Below are positions 27,558-34,984 of a DNA stretch of 64,000 nt, one piece after another. A program made the translations under genes and the position numbers. The notes under the pieces were generated by a model. The model searched no databases and was not told where the DNA came from. It saw nothing but the letters and a program-made list of their open reading frames with translations. This DNA comes from Nitrospirota bacterium (lineage in GTDB: Bacteria; Nitrospirota; Thermodesulfovibrionia; Thermodesulfovibrionales; Magnetobacteriaceae), in assembly GCA_015233895.1 (NCBI GenBank), contig JADFXG010000013.1, positions 1 to 64,000 on the forward strand. The letters are read 5' to 3'. The number at the start of each line of letters is the position of its first letter. Within the stretch, counting starts at the first letter, position 1.

Positions 27558-27803
27558 ATGGATGACATCATTCCAAATAAGAAATTAGATATAAGAGGGC
27601 TTAAATGCCCTTACACGTTTGTCAGATCAAAACTCACCATAGAGTCCATGGAGCCCGGTCAGGTGCTGGAAATACTGCTGGATTATCAGGAGGCGTCAAA
27701 CAGCATCCCAAAGTCTATGGAGGACCACGGGCATAAGGTTCTACGAGTAGAGAAGATAAACGCCACAGAATGGATAATTCTCGTAAGAAAAGAAAACGAT
27801 TAG
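27558..27803 (+). CDS. TusA/SirA-family sulfur carrier
   Basis: An 81-residue protein with the family's LDIRGLKCPYTFVRSK, in which the CPxP-type motif reads CPYT with the active Cys at about residue 15, then MEPGQVLEILLDYQEASNSIP and a C-terminal beta strand. TusA-type proteins carry a persulfide sulfur between donors and acceptors. The usual CPxP second proline is Thr here. It is sandwiched between hom and a ThiF/MoeB-like gene, so its sulfur could be destined for amino-acid or cofactor synthesis. Confidence 0.88.
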   Translation: MDDIIPNKKLDIRGLKCPYTFVRSKLTIESMEPGQVLEILLDYQEASNSIPKSMEDHGHKVLRVEKINATEWIILVRKEND

Positions 27804-27831
27804 TTTCAGATACAGGTTTTAAGGAGAGGGA

Positions 27832-28638
27832 ATGGATTTTACTGAAGAACAGATATTACGATACAGCCGGCACATAATCCTGCCTGAGATAGGCGGAAAA
27901 GGGCAGGCTAAAATTGCCAAAGCAAAGGTTTTCATAATAGGCGCTGGCGGACTGGGCTGTCCGGTTGGATTTTTCTTAACTGCCGCCGGAGTCGGTACCA
28001 TAGCGATGATTGATGACGATTACGTGGAGTTAAGCAATCTGCAAAGGCAGATAGCCCATAGCACCCGTACCATTGGAATGCCGAAGGTGGACTCAGCTCG
28101 TGCTACTTTTGAAGCCCTCAACCCGGATGTTGATTTCATTGCATTAAAGCAACGAATTACAGCCGAAAACATAATGGAGCTTATCGAGGGCTACGACATA
28201 GTGGTGGACGGAAGTGATAACTTTCCTACCAGATACCTGATAAACGACGCTTGCGTGCTTATGGGAAAACCACTGGCAAGTGCTGCAATTTTACGGTTTG
28301 AAGGGCAGGTGACTACTATAATCCCAGGGGTTGGACACTGTTACCGCTGCTTGTTTGAAGAGATGCCGCCGGCTGGCCTTGTGCCCTCGTGTCAGGAGGC
28401 CGGAGTGCTTGGAGTTTTACCGGGCATCATAGGCGGACTTCAGGCTATGGAGGTTCTTAAGATAATACTCGGTAAGGGGGATGTGTTAAAGGAATCACTG
28501 CTTATTTATGATGCGCTTAAGACAACTTTCAGAAAAGTTAAAGTGCCCAGAAACCCTGACTGTAAGGTTTGCGGAAAACACCCCACTATTACCTCTATGG
28601 ATGGAGCTAACTATGGCGGGGACTATTGCCAGGGATAG
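27832..28638 (+). CDS. ThiF/MoeB/HesA-family adenylyltransferase
   Basis: A 268-residue E1-like enzyme that adenylates the C-terminus of a small ubiquitin-like sulfur carrier. It starts with RYSRHIILPEIGGKGQAKI, then the ATP loop GAGGLGCPVGF (about residues 37-47), DDDYVELSNLQRQIAH (about 60-75), PSCQEAGVLGVLPG (possible catalytic Cys) and two Zn pairs, CYRC and CKVC. There is no rhodanese domain. No ThiS, MoaD or similar carrier gene is next to it. AGGAGAGG precedes the ATG. Its TusA neighbour and hom suggest sulfur insertion into homocysteine or a cofactor; MoeB or ThiF proper cannot be chosen. Confidence 0.88.
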   Translation: MDFTEEQILRYSRHIILPEIGGKGQAKIAKAKVFIIGAGGLGCPVGFFLTAAGVGTIAMIDDDYVELSNLQRQIAHSTRTIGMPKVDSARATFEALNPDVDFIALKQRITAENIMELIEGYDIVVDGSDNFPTRYLINDACVLMGKPLASAAILRFEGQVTTIIPGVGHCYRCLFEEMPPAGLVPSCQEAGVLGVLPGIIGGLQAMEVLKIILGKGDVLKESLLIYDALKTTFRKVKVPRNPDCKVCGKHPTITSMDGANYGGDYCQG

Positions 28639-28726
28639 GTGGTCTGAGACGTAATCCTGATTTAGAGAAAATGCTGTATTTTAATATTGATTGTAGAGTC
28701 TTTGCCAGAGCAGCAAGCTGTCAGCC

Positions 28727-29554
28727 GTGAAAAAATCCTTTCAGATAACAATAGAGCCGGAAAGAGGTGCTGCTCACTTCTTTCGTGAACTTTATGACTA
28801 CCGTGAGCTTTTAGTGTTTCTTTCTATCAAGGATGTTCTTGTACGCTACAAACAAACCGTCTTTGGTGTTGCATGGGCAGTTATGAGACCAGTTTTAACT
28901 ATGGCAATTTTCACCTTTATCTTTGGTAAGCTGGCTAAGATGCCATCACACGGAATCCCATACCCGGTACTGGTCTTTACAGCAATGCTTCCATGGCAGT
29001 TTTTCTCTAACACCGTAGCAGAAAGCAGTAACTCGCTTATCCTGAATGAAAACATGGTCTCAAAGGTATTTTTCCCTAAAATAATCATACCCACATCTGC
29101 TGTGATGGTTAGTTTATTAGATTTTTTTATATCCTTTGCTTTATTAGTTGGTATGCTGTCATATTACAACATCTGGTTTAATGTGAGAATTGTGTTTCTG
29201 CCTTTTTTTTTACTTCTGTTGACAATGCTGTCCCTTGGAATTGGCTACTGGCTCTCTGCGCTGAATGTAAAGTACAGGGATTTTCGGTATGTTATACCAT
29301 TTGTTTTGCAGATAGGACTCTATGTGACCCCTGTTGGGTTTTCCAGTACAGTTGTGCCCGATAAGTGGAAACTTTTTTATTCACTAAATCCGATGGTTGG
29401 TATAATTGAAGGTTTCAGATGGGTTTTATCTGGCAGCTCAGCAGAGCTCTATACCATGGAAATCTATTTGGCAATTTTTATAACCTTATTGATATTGTTT
29501 ACAGGTGTCTGGTTTTTTAATAAGAACGAATCAACTTTTGCAGATATAATCTGA
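28727..29554 (+). CDS. wzm: Polysaccharide ABC exporter permease (Wzm-like)
   Basis: A 275-residue inner-membrane permease. It opens with an amphipathic stretch and RELLVFLSIKDVLVRYKQTVFGVAWAVMRPV, a segment typical of the Wzm/TagG/KpsM group (positions about 25-55), then six hydrophobic segments including the FIFGKLAKMPSHGIPYPVLVF and YVTPVGFSSTVVPDKW regions. It starts with a GTG at 28727. Its stop overlaps the ATP-binding partner's start by one base. With Wzt it should move a complete lipid-linked glycan, such as O-antigen, across the inner membrane. Confidence 0.9.
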   Translation: MKKSFQITIEPERGAAHFFRELYDYRELLVFLSIKDVLVRYKQTVFGVAWAVMRPVLTMAIFTFIFGKLAKMPSHGIPYPVLVFTAMLPWQFFSNTVAESSNSLILNENMVSKVFFPKIIIPTSAVMVSLLDFFISFALLVGMLSYYNIWFNVRIVFLPFFLLLLTMLSLGIGYWLSALNVKYRDFRYVIPFVLQIGLYVTPVGFSSTVVPDKWKLFYSLNPMVGIIEGFRWVLSGSSAELYTMEIYLAIFITLLILFTGVWFFNKNESTFADII

Positions 29555-30828
29555 TGGCGCCAATAATTTTAGTTGAAAACCTCGGTAAAAGTTACATGAT
29601 AAGCCATAAACTTGTGGGTACTTATAAGACCCTTCGTGAGTCTGTCTCTGCGTTGGTAAAAGGTGTTTTCAAAAAACTGTTGAGACTCAATAGTTCAGGA
29701 ACCACGCAGGAGGAGTTATGGGCACTTAAGGATATTAATCTTGAGATAGCCGAGGGGGAGAGAATAGGCTTAATTGGACGAAATGGTGCAGGTAAAAGCA
29801 CGCTGCTTAAAATTCTAAGCCGGATAACAGCGCCCACAGAGGGGCGAGCGGTACTAAGAGGGCGTGTAGGCAGTCTTTTAGAGGTAGGAACCGGCTTTCA
29901 CCAGGAACTTACCGGACGTGAAAACATTTATCTAAACGGCGCTGTGCTTGGTATGAAAAAAAGTGAGATAAAGGCAAGTTTCGATAGAATTGTGGACTTT
30001 GCAGGGGTTGAAAAATTTCTCGATACGCCGGTTAAAAGATACTCATCGGGGATGTACGTGCGGCTGGCCTTTGCTGTTGCAGCTCATTTGGACACAGACA
30101 TATTGCTTGTTGATGAGGTGCTGGCTGTTGGAGACATCAGTTTCAGAAAAAAGTGTATGGAGCGTATAAGAGAGATAAACACAGAAACAGGACGAACAAT
30201 AGTTTATGTAAGCCATGATATTCCTACTGTCAGGCAAATATGCCAAAGGGTAATAATTCTGTCTGAGGGCAGGATAGTAAATGACGGGGAGGCAAACGAA
30301 ACCACTTTATTATATGAACAAAATGCTCTTTACGGCTCTGATGTCTCACCGGCTGAGGTGGTAAGAAAACCTCTAAACAGCCCATTTTACCTTTCAAAAG
30401 TACAGATAAGAGATTTGGATGGTAATATTTGTAACAGATTTGAGACAGGTCAAACCCTGGAGCTTCATATATGGGCAGAGGGAGAGGCTCCTTATGAGAA
30501 TTTTACCGTCGGATTTGACTTACACAGCGAATACGGTGACAGGATAACATTTGGTACCGCCAATCCAATCAATGACTGTTTCTTTAAAAAAACTGACCGC
30601 TACTTTGTCTGCACCCTGGGGCCGCTGCCGCTAACAACAGGCAAATACTTCTTTACGCTACACACTGAAATATGGCAAATGCACCCATGGGATGTTTGGC
30701 AGCAGGCCGTCTCTTTTTATATAACCGACTGTGACCCATACAAGACTGGATTTAACATTTATGCCTCCAATGTTACAATGTTTATTAATCAGAGTTGGCA
30801 GAGCTTACCGCCAGGGCAAGGTGAGTAA
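29554..30828 (+). CDS. wzt: Polysaccharide ABC exporter ATPase with glycan-binding tail (Wzt-like)
   Basis: A 424-residue protein. Residues about 1-250 are an ATPase with an extended N-terminus, Walker A GRNGAGKST (about 75-83), VGTGFHQELTGRENIYLNG, signature YSSGMYVRLAFA and Walker B ILLVDEVLAVGD (about 184-195). Residues about 270-415 form a Wzt_C beta-sandwich, which in O8/O9a-type systems recognises the terminal residue of the finished glycan. Such a tail implies that export needs a capped chain. The methyltransferase/GT2 fusion at 17.8 kb or the sugar enzymes at 54.6-58 kb could feed this route, but linkage is distant. Confidence 0.92.
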   Translation: MAPIILVENLGKSYMISHKLVGTYKTLRESVSALVKGVFKKLLRLNSSGTTQEELWALKDINLEIAEGERIGLIGRNGAGKSTLLKILSRITAPTEGRAVLRGRVGSLLEVGTGFHQELTGRENIYLNGAVLGMKKSEIKASFDRIVDFAGVEKFLDTPVKRYSSGMYVRLAFAVAAHLDTDILLVDEVLAVGDISFRKKCMERIREINTETGRTIVYVSHDIPTVRQICQRVIILSEGRIVNDGEANETTLLYEQNALYGSDVSPAEVVRKPLNSPFYLSKVQIRDLDGNICNRFETGQTLELHIWAEGEAPYENFTVGFDLHSEYGDRITFGTANPINDCFFKKTDRYFVCTLGPLPLTTGKYFFTLHTEIWQMHPWDVWQQAVSFYITDCDPYKTGFNIYASNVTMFINQSWQSLPPGQGE

Positions 30829-30834
30829 TTAAGG

Positions 30835-31827
30835 TTACCTAGCTATTGAATCCGGATTGGTATGAGTGTCGTTTAGTGAAGATAGCACAGCATCAACGGT
30901 TGTTACAGCAGTACCTACAAAGCCAACCACAATGCCTGCGGCATGATTAGCTATCACAGCACTTTCCACTAAAGAAGCGCCTGACACATGAGCAAGCGTA
31001 AATGCTGATATGACAGTATCTCCGGCACCGGTAACGTCATAGACGGCTTTTGCCACTGTAGGAATGTGGTGAACCTGCGTTTCGTAAAAAAGACTCATCC
31101 CTTCATCGCCTCTGGTAATCAGCACAGTGTTAAGATTCAGGGTTTTAAGGAGTTTTTTGCCGGCTCGCTCCAGTGATTGCTTGTCTTCTATGGTAATCCC
31201 TGAGCCCTCCTGTGCCTCCTTTTTATTGGGAGTAATCAGGGAAAGCCCATGGTAGTATTGAAAGTGGCCAACTTTGGGGTCAGCAGATATAAACTTATGT
31301 TCACCTGCGGTCTTATCTACAAGAAACTTAATAAAACCCTGTGTTATGACGCCCTTTTTGTAGTCTGATATGATTATCCCGTCAAATTTATCAAAATTAT
31401 CGCCAACATACTCTGTGATGTGTTTTAGAGCGGATTTGCCTATTGCAGCCCTGTTCTCTTTGTCAAAACGCACGACCTGCTGGCCGTGTGCCATGACACG
31501 GGATTTTGTCGTTGTCGGTCTTTGATCACGATATATACCAGCAGTGCTTATCCCGCGCTCTTTAAACAGAGACGATAACACAACCTCGTTGTAATCATCG
31601 CCAGCGACACCGGATATTGTTACGGATGCCCCAAGTGAAACCACATTGTTTGCCACATTGCCAGCCCCCCCAAGAAGATAACTCTCCCTCTCTACATCCA
31701 CAACCGGCACTGGTGCCTCCGGAGATATCCTTTCCACCTTACCCCACACATAGTGGTCAAGTATTATATCCCCTATGACCAGAATGTGTCTGTCCTTAAA
31801 TCTTTCCAATATGCTCGCAAATGACAT
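30835..31827 (-). CDS. rfaE1: Heptose 7-phosphate 1-kinase (RfaE1-type PfkB kinase)
   Basis: A 330-residue sugar kinase of the ribokinase/PfkB family. HILVIGDIILDHYVWGKVERISPEAPVPV (positions about 14-42) and LLGGAGNVANNVVSLGASV match the kinase half of HldE/RfaE. The ATP/anion-hole motif is DVTGAGDTVISAF (about 264-276). The adenylyltransferase half is absent, so a separate RfaE2 must exist if this acts in ADP-heptose synthesis for LPS core. It converges with wzt, six bases apart. Confidence 0.88.
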   Translation of the reverse strand: MSFASILERFKDRHILVIGDIILDHYVWGKVERISPEAPVPVVDVERESYLLGGAGNVANNVVSLGASVTISGVAGDDYNEVVLSSLFKERGISTAGIYRDQRPTTTKSRVMAHGQQVVRFDKENRAAIGKSALKHITEYVGDNFDKFDGIIISDYKKGVITQGFIKFLVDKTAGEHKFISADPKVGHFQYYHGLSLITPNKKEAQEGSGITIEDKQSLERAGKKLLKTLNLNTVLITRGDEGMSLFYETQVHHIPTVAKAVYDVTGAGDTVISAFTLAHVSGASLVESAVIANHAAGIVVGFVGTAVTTVDAVLSSLNDTHTNPDSIAR

Positions 31828-31926
31828 CAGAAAACAAATAATATAACATGAGGCCTCTTTAAATCAATAAGAATAATTTTTAAATAACCCATCACACTAA
31901 ATTGTCTTACAATTTTGACTTAATTT

Positions 31927-31944
31927 ATTGAAATATGTTTCAAT
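31927..31944. promoter_or_regulatory. Operator-like palindrome upstream of the SUMF1-type gene
   Basis: ATTGAAA-tatg-TTTCAAT is a perfect 7-4-7 inverted repeat 64 bases before the ATG at 32008. It could bind a dimeric regulator. The sequence matches no consensus I can name. Confidence 0.35.
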
Positions 31945-32007
31945 ATGATGTTAGTAAATAAATTCTCCATCCGTGAGAATGCTACTATTTGTTAAGGAGG
32001 TTGTTTG

Positions 32008-32733
32008 ATGAAAAGGATAGTAACCATTCTGATGTTCGCGGCTTTCACTTTGACAGCTGTAATGGTACTAAAAGAGGACGTATATGGTGAGACATATACT
32101 GACAGAGTTACATCAATGGAATTTGTAAAAATAGGTGCTGGCTTGTATATTGGTAAATATGAGGTTACAAACGCACAGTACAGAAAATTCAAACCTAATC
32201 ACAACAGCAAAGCGCTTCATGAAATCTCTTTAAACGGTGATAAACAGCCCGTGGTGTATGTATCTTTTGATGATGCAGAGGAATTCGCAAAGTGGTTATC
32301 ACATAAGACAGGGATGAAGTACAGACTGCCAACAGAAAAAGAGTGGGAGACTGCCTGTAAAGCAGGAGCAGATATTGACACATACTGGGAAAAGAGTGAA
32401 GATGCCTGTCGTTATGCTAATCTCATGGATGAAACGCATAGAGCTAAGGTATTTCCATACCTTCCACAGGAGAGTCTCATTATGGTTAATTGTGAAGATG
32501 GCTTTGTGCTAACAGCACCGGTAGGCAGCAAAGAGCCAAACAAATTTGGATTGTATGATATGTTGGGAAACGTGTCGGAGTGGACGGACACTCCCCATGT
32601 TGACAAACGTATTACACGAGGTGGAAGTTGGACTTCTATCCCAGAAAGAGCAACATGTTCTTACAGTAAACCAATATTGCCAAAAACATGGGCTGCTGAT
32701 ATAGGTTTTCGTCTAGTCCTTGAAAAGAAGTAG
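32008..32733 (+). CDS. Secreted SUMF1/formylglycine-generating-enzyme family protein
   Basis: About 241 residues with an N-terminal signal peptide or anchor (RIVTILMFAAFTLTAVMVL), then an FGE-sulfatase domain: MEFVKIGAGLYIGKYEVTNAQYRKF, GMKYRLPTEKEWETACKAG, LGNVSEWTD, RGGSW and GFRLVLE. The cysteines that true formylglycine-generating enzymes use are not obvious, and no sulfatase is nearby, so another role is likely. NirV, a SUMF1-type protein found with nitrite reductase, is one comparison, given the NO-reductase relic that follows. AAGGAGG lies seven bases before the ATG at 32008; an in-frame TTG at 32005 is less likely. Confidence 0.78.
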   Translation: MKRIVTILMFAAFTLTAVMVLKEDVYGETYTDRVTSMEFVKIGAGLYIGKYEVTNAQYRKFKPNHNSKALHEISLNGDKQPVVYVSFDDAEEFAKWLSHKTGMKYRLPTEKEWETACKAGADIDTYWEKSEDACRYANLMDETHRAKVFPYLPQESLIMVNCEDGFVLTAPVGSKEPNKFGLYDMLGNVSEWTDTPHVDKRITRGGSWTSIPERATCSYSKPILPKTWAADIGFRLVLEKK

Positions 32734-32884
32734 TAACTAATTAATAAACCTCAGTAAACACGGATGGACACAGATTATGGCCAGTAAATAAATCTGTGTT
32801 CATCTGCCATTAAAGCTCTCTCTTTGAATCTTTTTTTTTCGTTCGTTATTTATTTATCTTTCCTGCTTAAAATTAATGTAAAGT

Positions 32885-32900
32885 TATGATGTGAATCATA
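32885..32900. promoter_or_regulatory. CRP/FNR-like palindrome upstream of the norC relic
   Basis: TATGAT-gtga-ATCATA is a perfect 6-4-6 inverted repeat 109 bases before the relic's start codon. It resembles the half-site spacing of FNR/DNR/NnrR-type sites (TTGAT-N4-ATCAA), which often control NO-reductase genes, but the outer bases differ. It may be a remnant operator. Confidence 0.4.
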
Positions 32901-32910
32901 GAATATCAAG

Positions 32911-32981
32911 CCCTTAATAAGAGACAATCAGTGAAAAAAAGAGCTGTTAGTATCAGGATCAGTACAGATCCTTATTAAGGG
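32911..32981 (+). promoter_or_regulatory. Long-range inverted repeat in the norC leader
   Basis: CCCTTAATAAG (32911-32921) pairs perfectly with CTTATTAAGGG (32971-32981) across 49 bases. An alternative small hairpin GGATC/GATCC (32956-32971) overlaps the right arm by one base. It could be a structured leader or a regulator site. Confidence 0.4.
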
Positions 32982-33008
32982 TTAAAATATTCATAGAGGT
33001 GAGTTTTT

Positions 33009-33656
33009 ATGTGAAACAAACGCGTAAGGAATCTGTTCGTCTTTGGCAGTTTTCTATGTTTTGTTGTGCTGGTAATTTTGACAGTTAACACATTCTCTCA
33101 ACTTGATTCAAGAGCACCAAAAATAACTGAAGAGGTGGATTTGGGTAAGCAGATATGGCACAAGTATGACTGAATTGGTTTTCACACGATTTTTGGTAAC
33201 GGCTCTTACTTTGCGCCTGATATGACAAAAATAACCGAGAAGGATCCAAAATCTTACCTTTAGAAGTTCCTGGTTAATCCAAAGAAAGTTAATCCCTCGG
33301 CTGCTATGCCGGTTTTGGGAATTACCGATGATGAGGCCGATACGTTAATCGCATTCCTTGAGTGGACTTCTAAAGTGGACACAAACGTCTGGCCGCCTAA
33401 ACCAGTTCCTGGATTAAAGGTCTCCGGTGGAGGTACGGGCGATGTGGCTTACGAAAAGAACAATTGCTCCTCTTGTCACATTATCAACTGAGTGGGAGGA
33501 ACTTCAGGTTCTGATATAACACACGTTGCTTTAAGGCATCCTGATCCGCAATGGCACAGAAAACATCTCGATAACCCGTCATCAATTACTCCTGATTCAG
33601 TTATGCCACCATATGCACAGCTTTCAAATGATGAGAAGAATCAACTTGCGGATTGA
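33009..33656 (+). pseudogene. Decayed norC-like cytochrome c subunit of NO reductase
   Basis: One frame from ATG 33009 reads through 215 codons with recognisable NorC sequence: an N-terminal membrane anchor, then GKQIWHKYD, HTIFGNGSYFAPDMTKI, KFLVNPKKVNPSAAMPVLGI, EADTLIAFLEWTSKVDTNVWPP and a second heme domain with NNCSSCHIIN and DSVMPPYAQLSNDEKNQLAD. It is broken by TGA at codons 2, 55, 161 and 216 and TAG at codon 85. The first heme motif, expected CxxCH, reads stop-I-G-F-H, so both heme cysteines are lost. The second CxxCH is intact. No indel occurs in the frame, so decay is by substitution. Confidence 0.85.
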
Positions 33657-34280
33657 TGGTGGCAACGTATTATGTGGTGCCTGAGGAGTCGGGGCGTGAG
33701 CTGTGGAGCATTCCACTTGCACAGTTTCAGTTTGGGCAACCGTTGTAACTGTACTTGTCGTAGTTGTTGGCTATATAATTATGGGATTATTCCCTCAGGC
33801 TAATATAACAGTATTTGGCACACTGATTTTAAATGAAGGACGTGAGTACATAGAAGCACCGCGGTGGGCCGATATTATGATCGCAGTGTCTGCAATCCTG
33901 TTTCTTATCAACAACGCTATGACTATGTTTAAGAGTAAGAAGATTACTGGAATCATGGGCACCCTGTTAGGAGGAATGTTGTTTCTGACTCTTATGTATC
34001 TGCCGGGAATGTTCTACACCAGCAGCATGGTTAAGGACCAGTACTGGTGGTGGTGGGTTGTGCACCTTTGGGTTGAGGGCGCATGGGAGGTAATAGCCGG
34101 AGCATGGAACGTCTCCTTGGGCTTGACTACGTAACCGTTAAAAATAACTTAAATACATGGTTCAGGATATGGAGAGCTGTCTTTGGAGTAACATATATAA
34201 TAGGCGTATGTATGTTTGTTTATGACTTCTTTAAAATTGGTAAAGAACCGGTAACCGTAAAACAACCAGCCACTATCTAA
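33653..34280 (+). pseudogene. Decayed, internally deleted norB-like subunit of NO reductase
   Basis: Right after the NorC frame ends, a different frame continues with LMVATYYVVPEESGRELWS, which belongs well inside NorB, so the end of norC and the start of norB are deleted. A one-base shift near 33730 moves to the frame with GREYIEAPRWADIMIAVSAILFLINNAMTMF and DQYWWWWVVHLWVEGAWEV, the NorB helix with the heme-copper family His. After about 34105 most of NorB is missing. A third frame gives the C-terminal helix (WFRIWRAVFGVTYIIGVCMF) and stops at 34280. About half of a normal NorB is lost. Confidence 0.85.
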
Positions 34281-34487
34281 GGCTATTAAAGTGTAAGGAG
34301 AGGTTTAAAGAATTTCATCCACAGATTGCGCAGATTTTCACAGATTTTTATGTCTGTGTTAATCTGTGGTTTAATCCTTTTGTGTATATTTAACTCTTTT
34401 ATACACCATTATGATATACCTCATAGCTAAGCAATTCAAATTTATATTATAAGTATTGATGAATAAACTAAAAATTATAAGAAAAAT
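34281..34487. repeat. Spacer with a CACAGAT-type inverted repeat
   Basis: Between the norB relic and the next repeat. Bases about 34311-34378 are made of short CACAGAT units facing ATCTGTG units, giving an imperfect hairpin. A similar but shorter pair lies at about 32757-32808, and further copies are at 34515-34590 and 58370-58425. No gene is seen. Confidence 0.6.
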
Positions 34488-34619
34488 AACTCATACCGAG
34501 TTGCAGTCAGAAAAAATTTTAACCACAGATGGATACAGATAAATTAAATAATCATAATCTGTGTTCATCAGTGTTTATCTGTGGTTTATTCGTTTTTTGT
34601 TAATCTACTTTTTTGACAG
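34488..34619 (+). repeat. ACTCATACCGAGT/CACAGAT repeat, copy 1
   Basis: About 130 bases starting AACTCATACCGAGTTGCA, then ATTTTAACCACAGATGGA, AAATTAAATAAT, an ATCTGTG block, and GTTAATCTACTTTTTTGAC at the end. A closely matching copy lies at 58337-58454 in the same orientation. It ends five bases before the MITE-like element here, while at 58 kb it follows that element, so the two repeats are separate modules. Confidence 0.75.
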
Positions 34620-34623
34620 CTAA

Positions 34624-34984
34624 TTGAGACCGTTGCAAAAATATTATAACACCAAAGTTGAGTTCAAAAATATAACAAAATGTTATAGAAAAAGGATGAG
34701 ATTGCCACACCCCCTGCGGGAGTTCGCAATGACGGCGTGGGCTGTGCGTGGGCGTACCTATCCGTCATTACGAGGAGCGATAGCGACGTGGGCTGTGCGT
34801 GGGCGTACCTATCCGTCATTACGAGGAGCGATAGCGGCGTGGGCTGTGCGTGGGCGTACCTATCCGTCATTACGAGGAGCGATAGCGACGTGGTAATCTC
34901 ATCATTATTATATTTTAGGCTGCTACTCGGTATTAATTGGGAAATACTTTTCCCACATTTTGGGAATTTTGCAACGGTCTCTAA
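34624..34984. mobile_element. MITE-like element, copy 1
   Basis: A 361-base non-coding element. The ends are inverted: TTGAGACCGTTGCAAAAAT at 34624-34642 and ATTTTGCAACGGTCTCTAA at 34966-34984. Inside is a nested inverted structure, GAGATTGCCAC (34698) to GTGGTAATCTC (34900), with the CGTCATTACGAGGAGCGATA motif amplified three times. There is no transposase, so it must be moved in trans. It sits directly at the truncated 5' edge of a polyferredoxin gene. A second copy with the same ends and core is at 57970-58271. Confidence 0.75.
34737..34889 (+). repeat. Three tandem 51-base repeats inside the element
   Basis: Three near-identical 51-base units begin at 34737, 34788 and 34839, with a single A/G change. 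A fourth, partial boundary follows at 34889. The unit holds the CGAGGAGCGATAGCGACG motif that occurs once in the 58 kb copy. Because 51 is a multiple of three, open frames run through on both strands, but these are artefacts of the repeat. Confidence 0.85.

Noticed and set aside
33009-33656. Stop-codon recoding (selenocysteine or TGA-to-Trp) in the norC frame
   Set aside because: The four TGA codons stand where the family expects different residues (Cys, Gly and others), a TAG is also present, the second heme Cys is lost by a normal substitution, and the following norB is deleted and frameshifted. Simple decay explains all this better.
34737-34889. CRISPR array
   Set aside because: The three units are tandem and identical with no variable spacers, and no cas genes are nearby.
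34624-34896. 90-codon ORF with repeated TWAVRGRTYPSLRGAIA units
   Set aside because: It is a translation of the 51-base DNA repeat inside the MITE-like element; open frames also run through the opposite strand.
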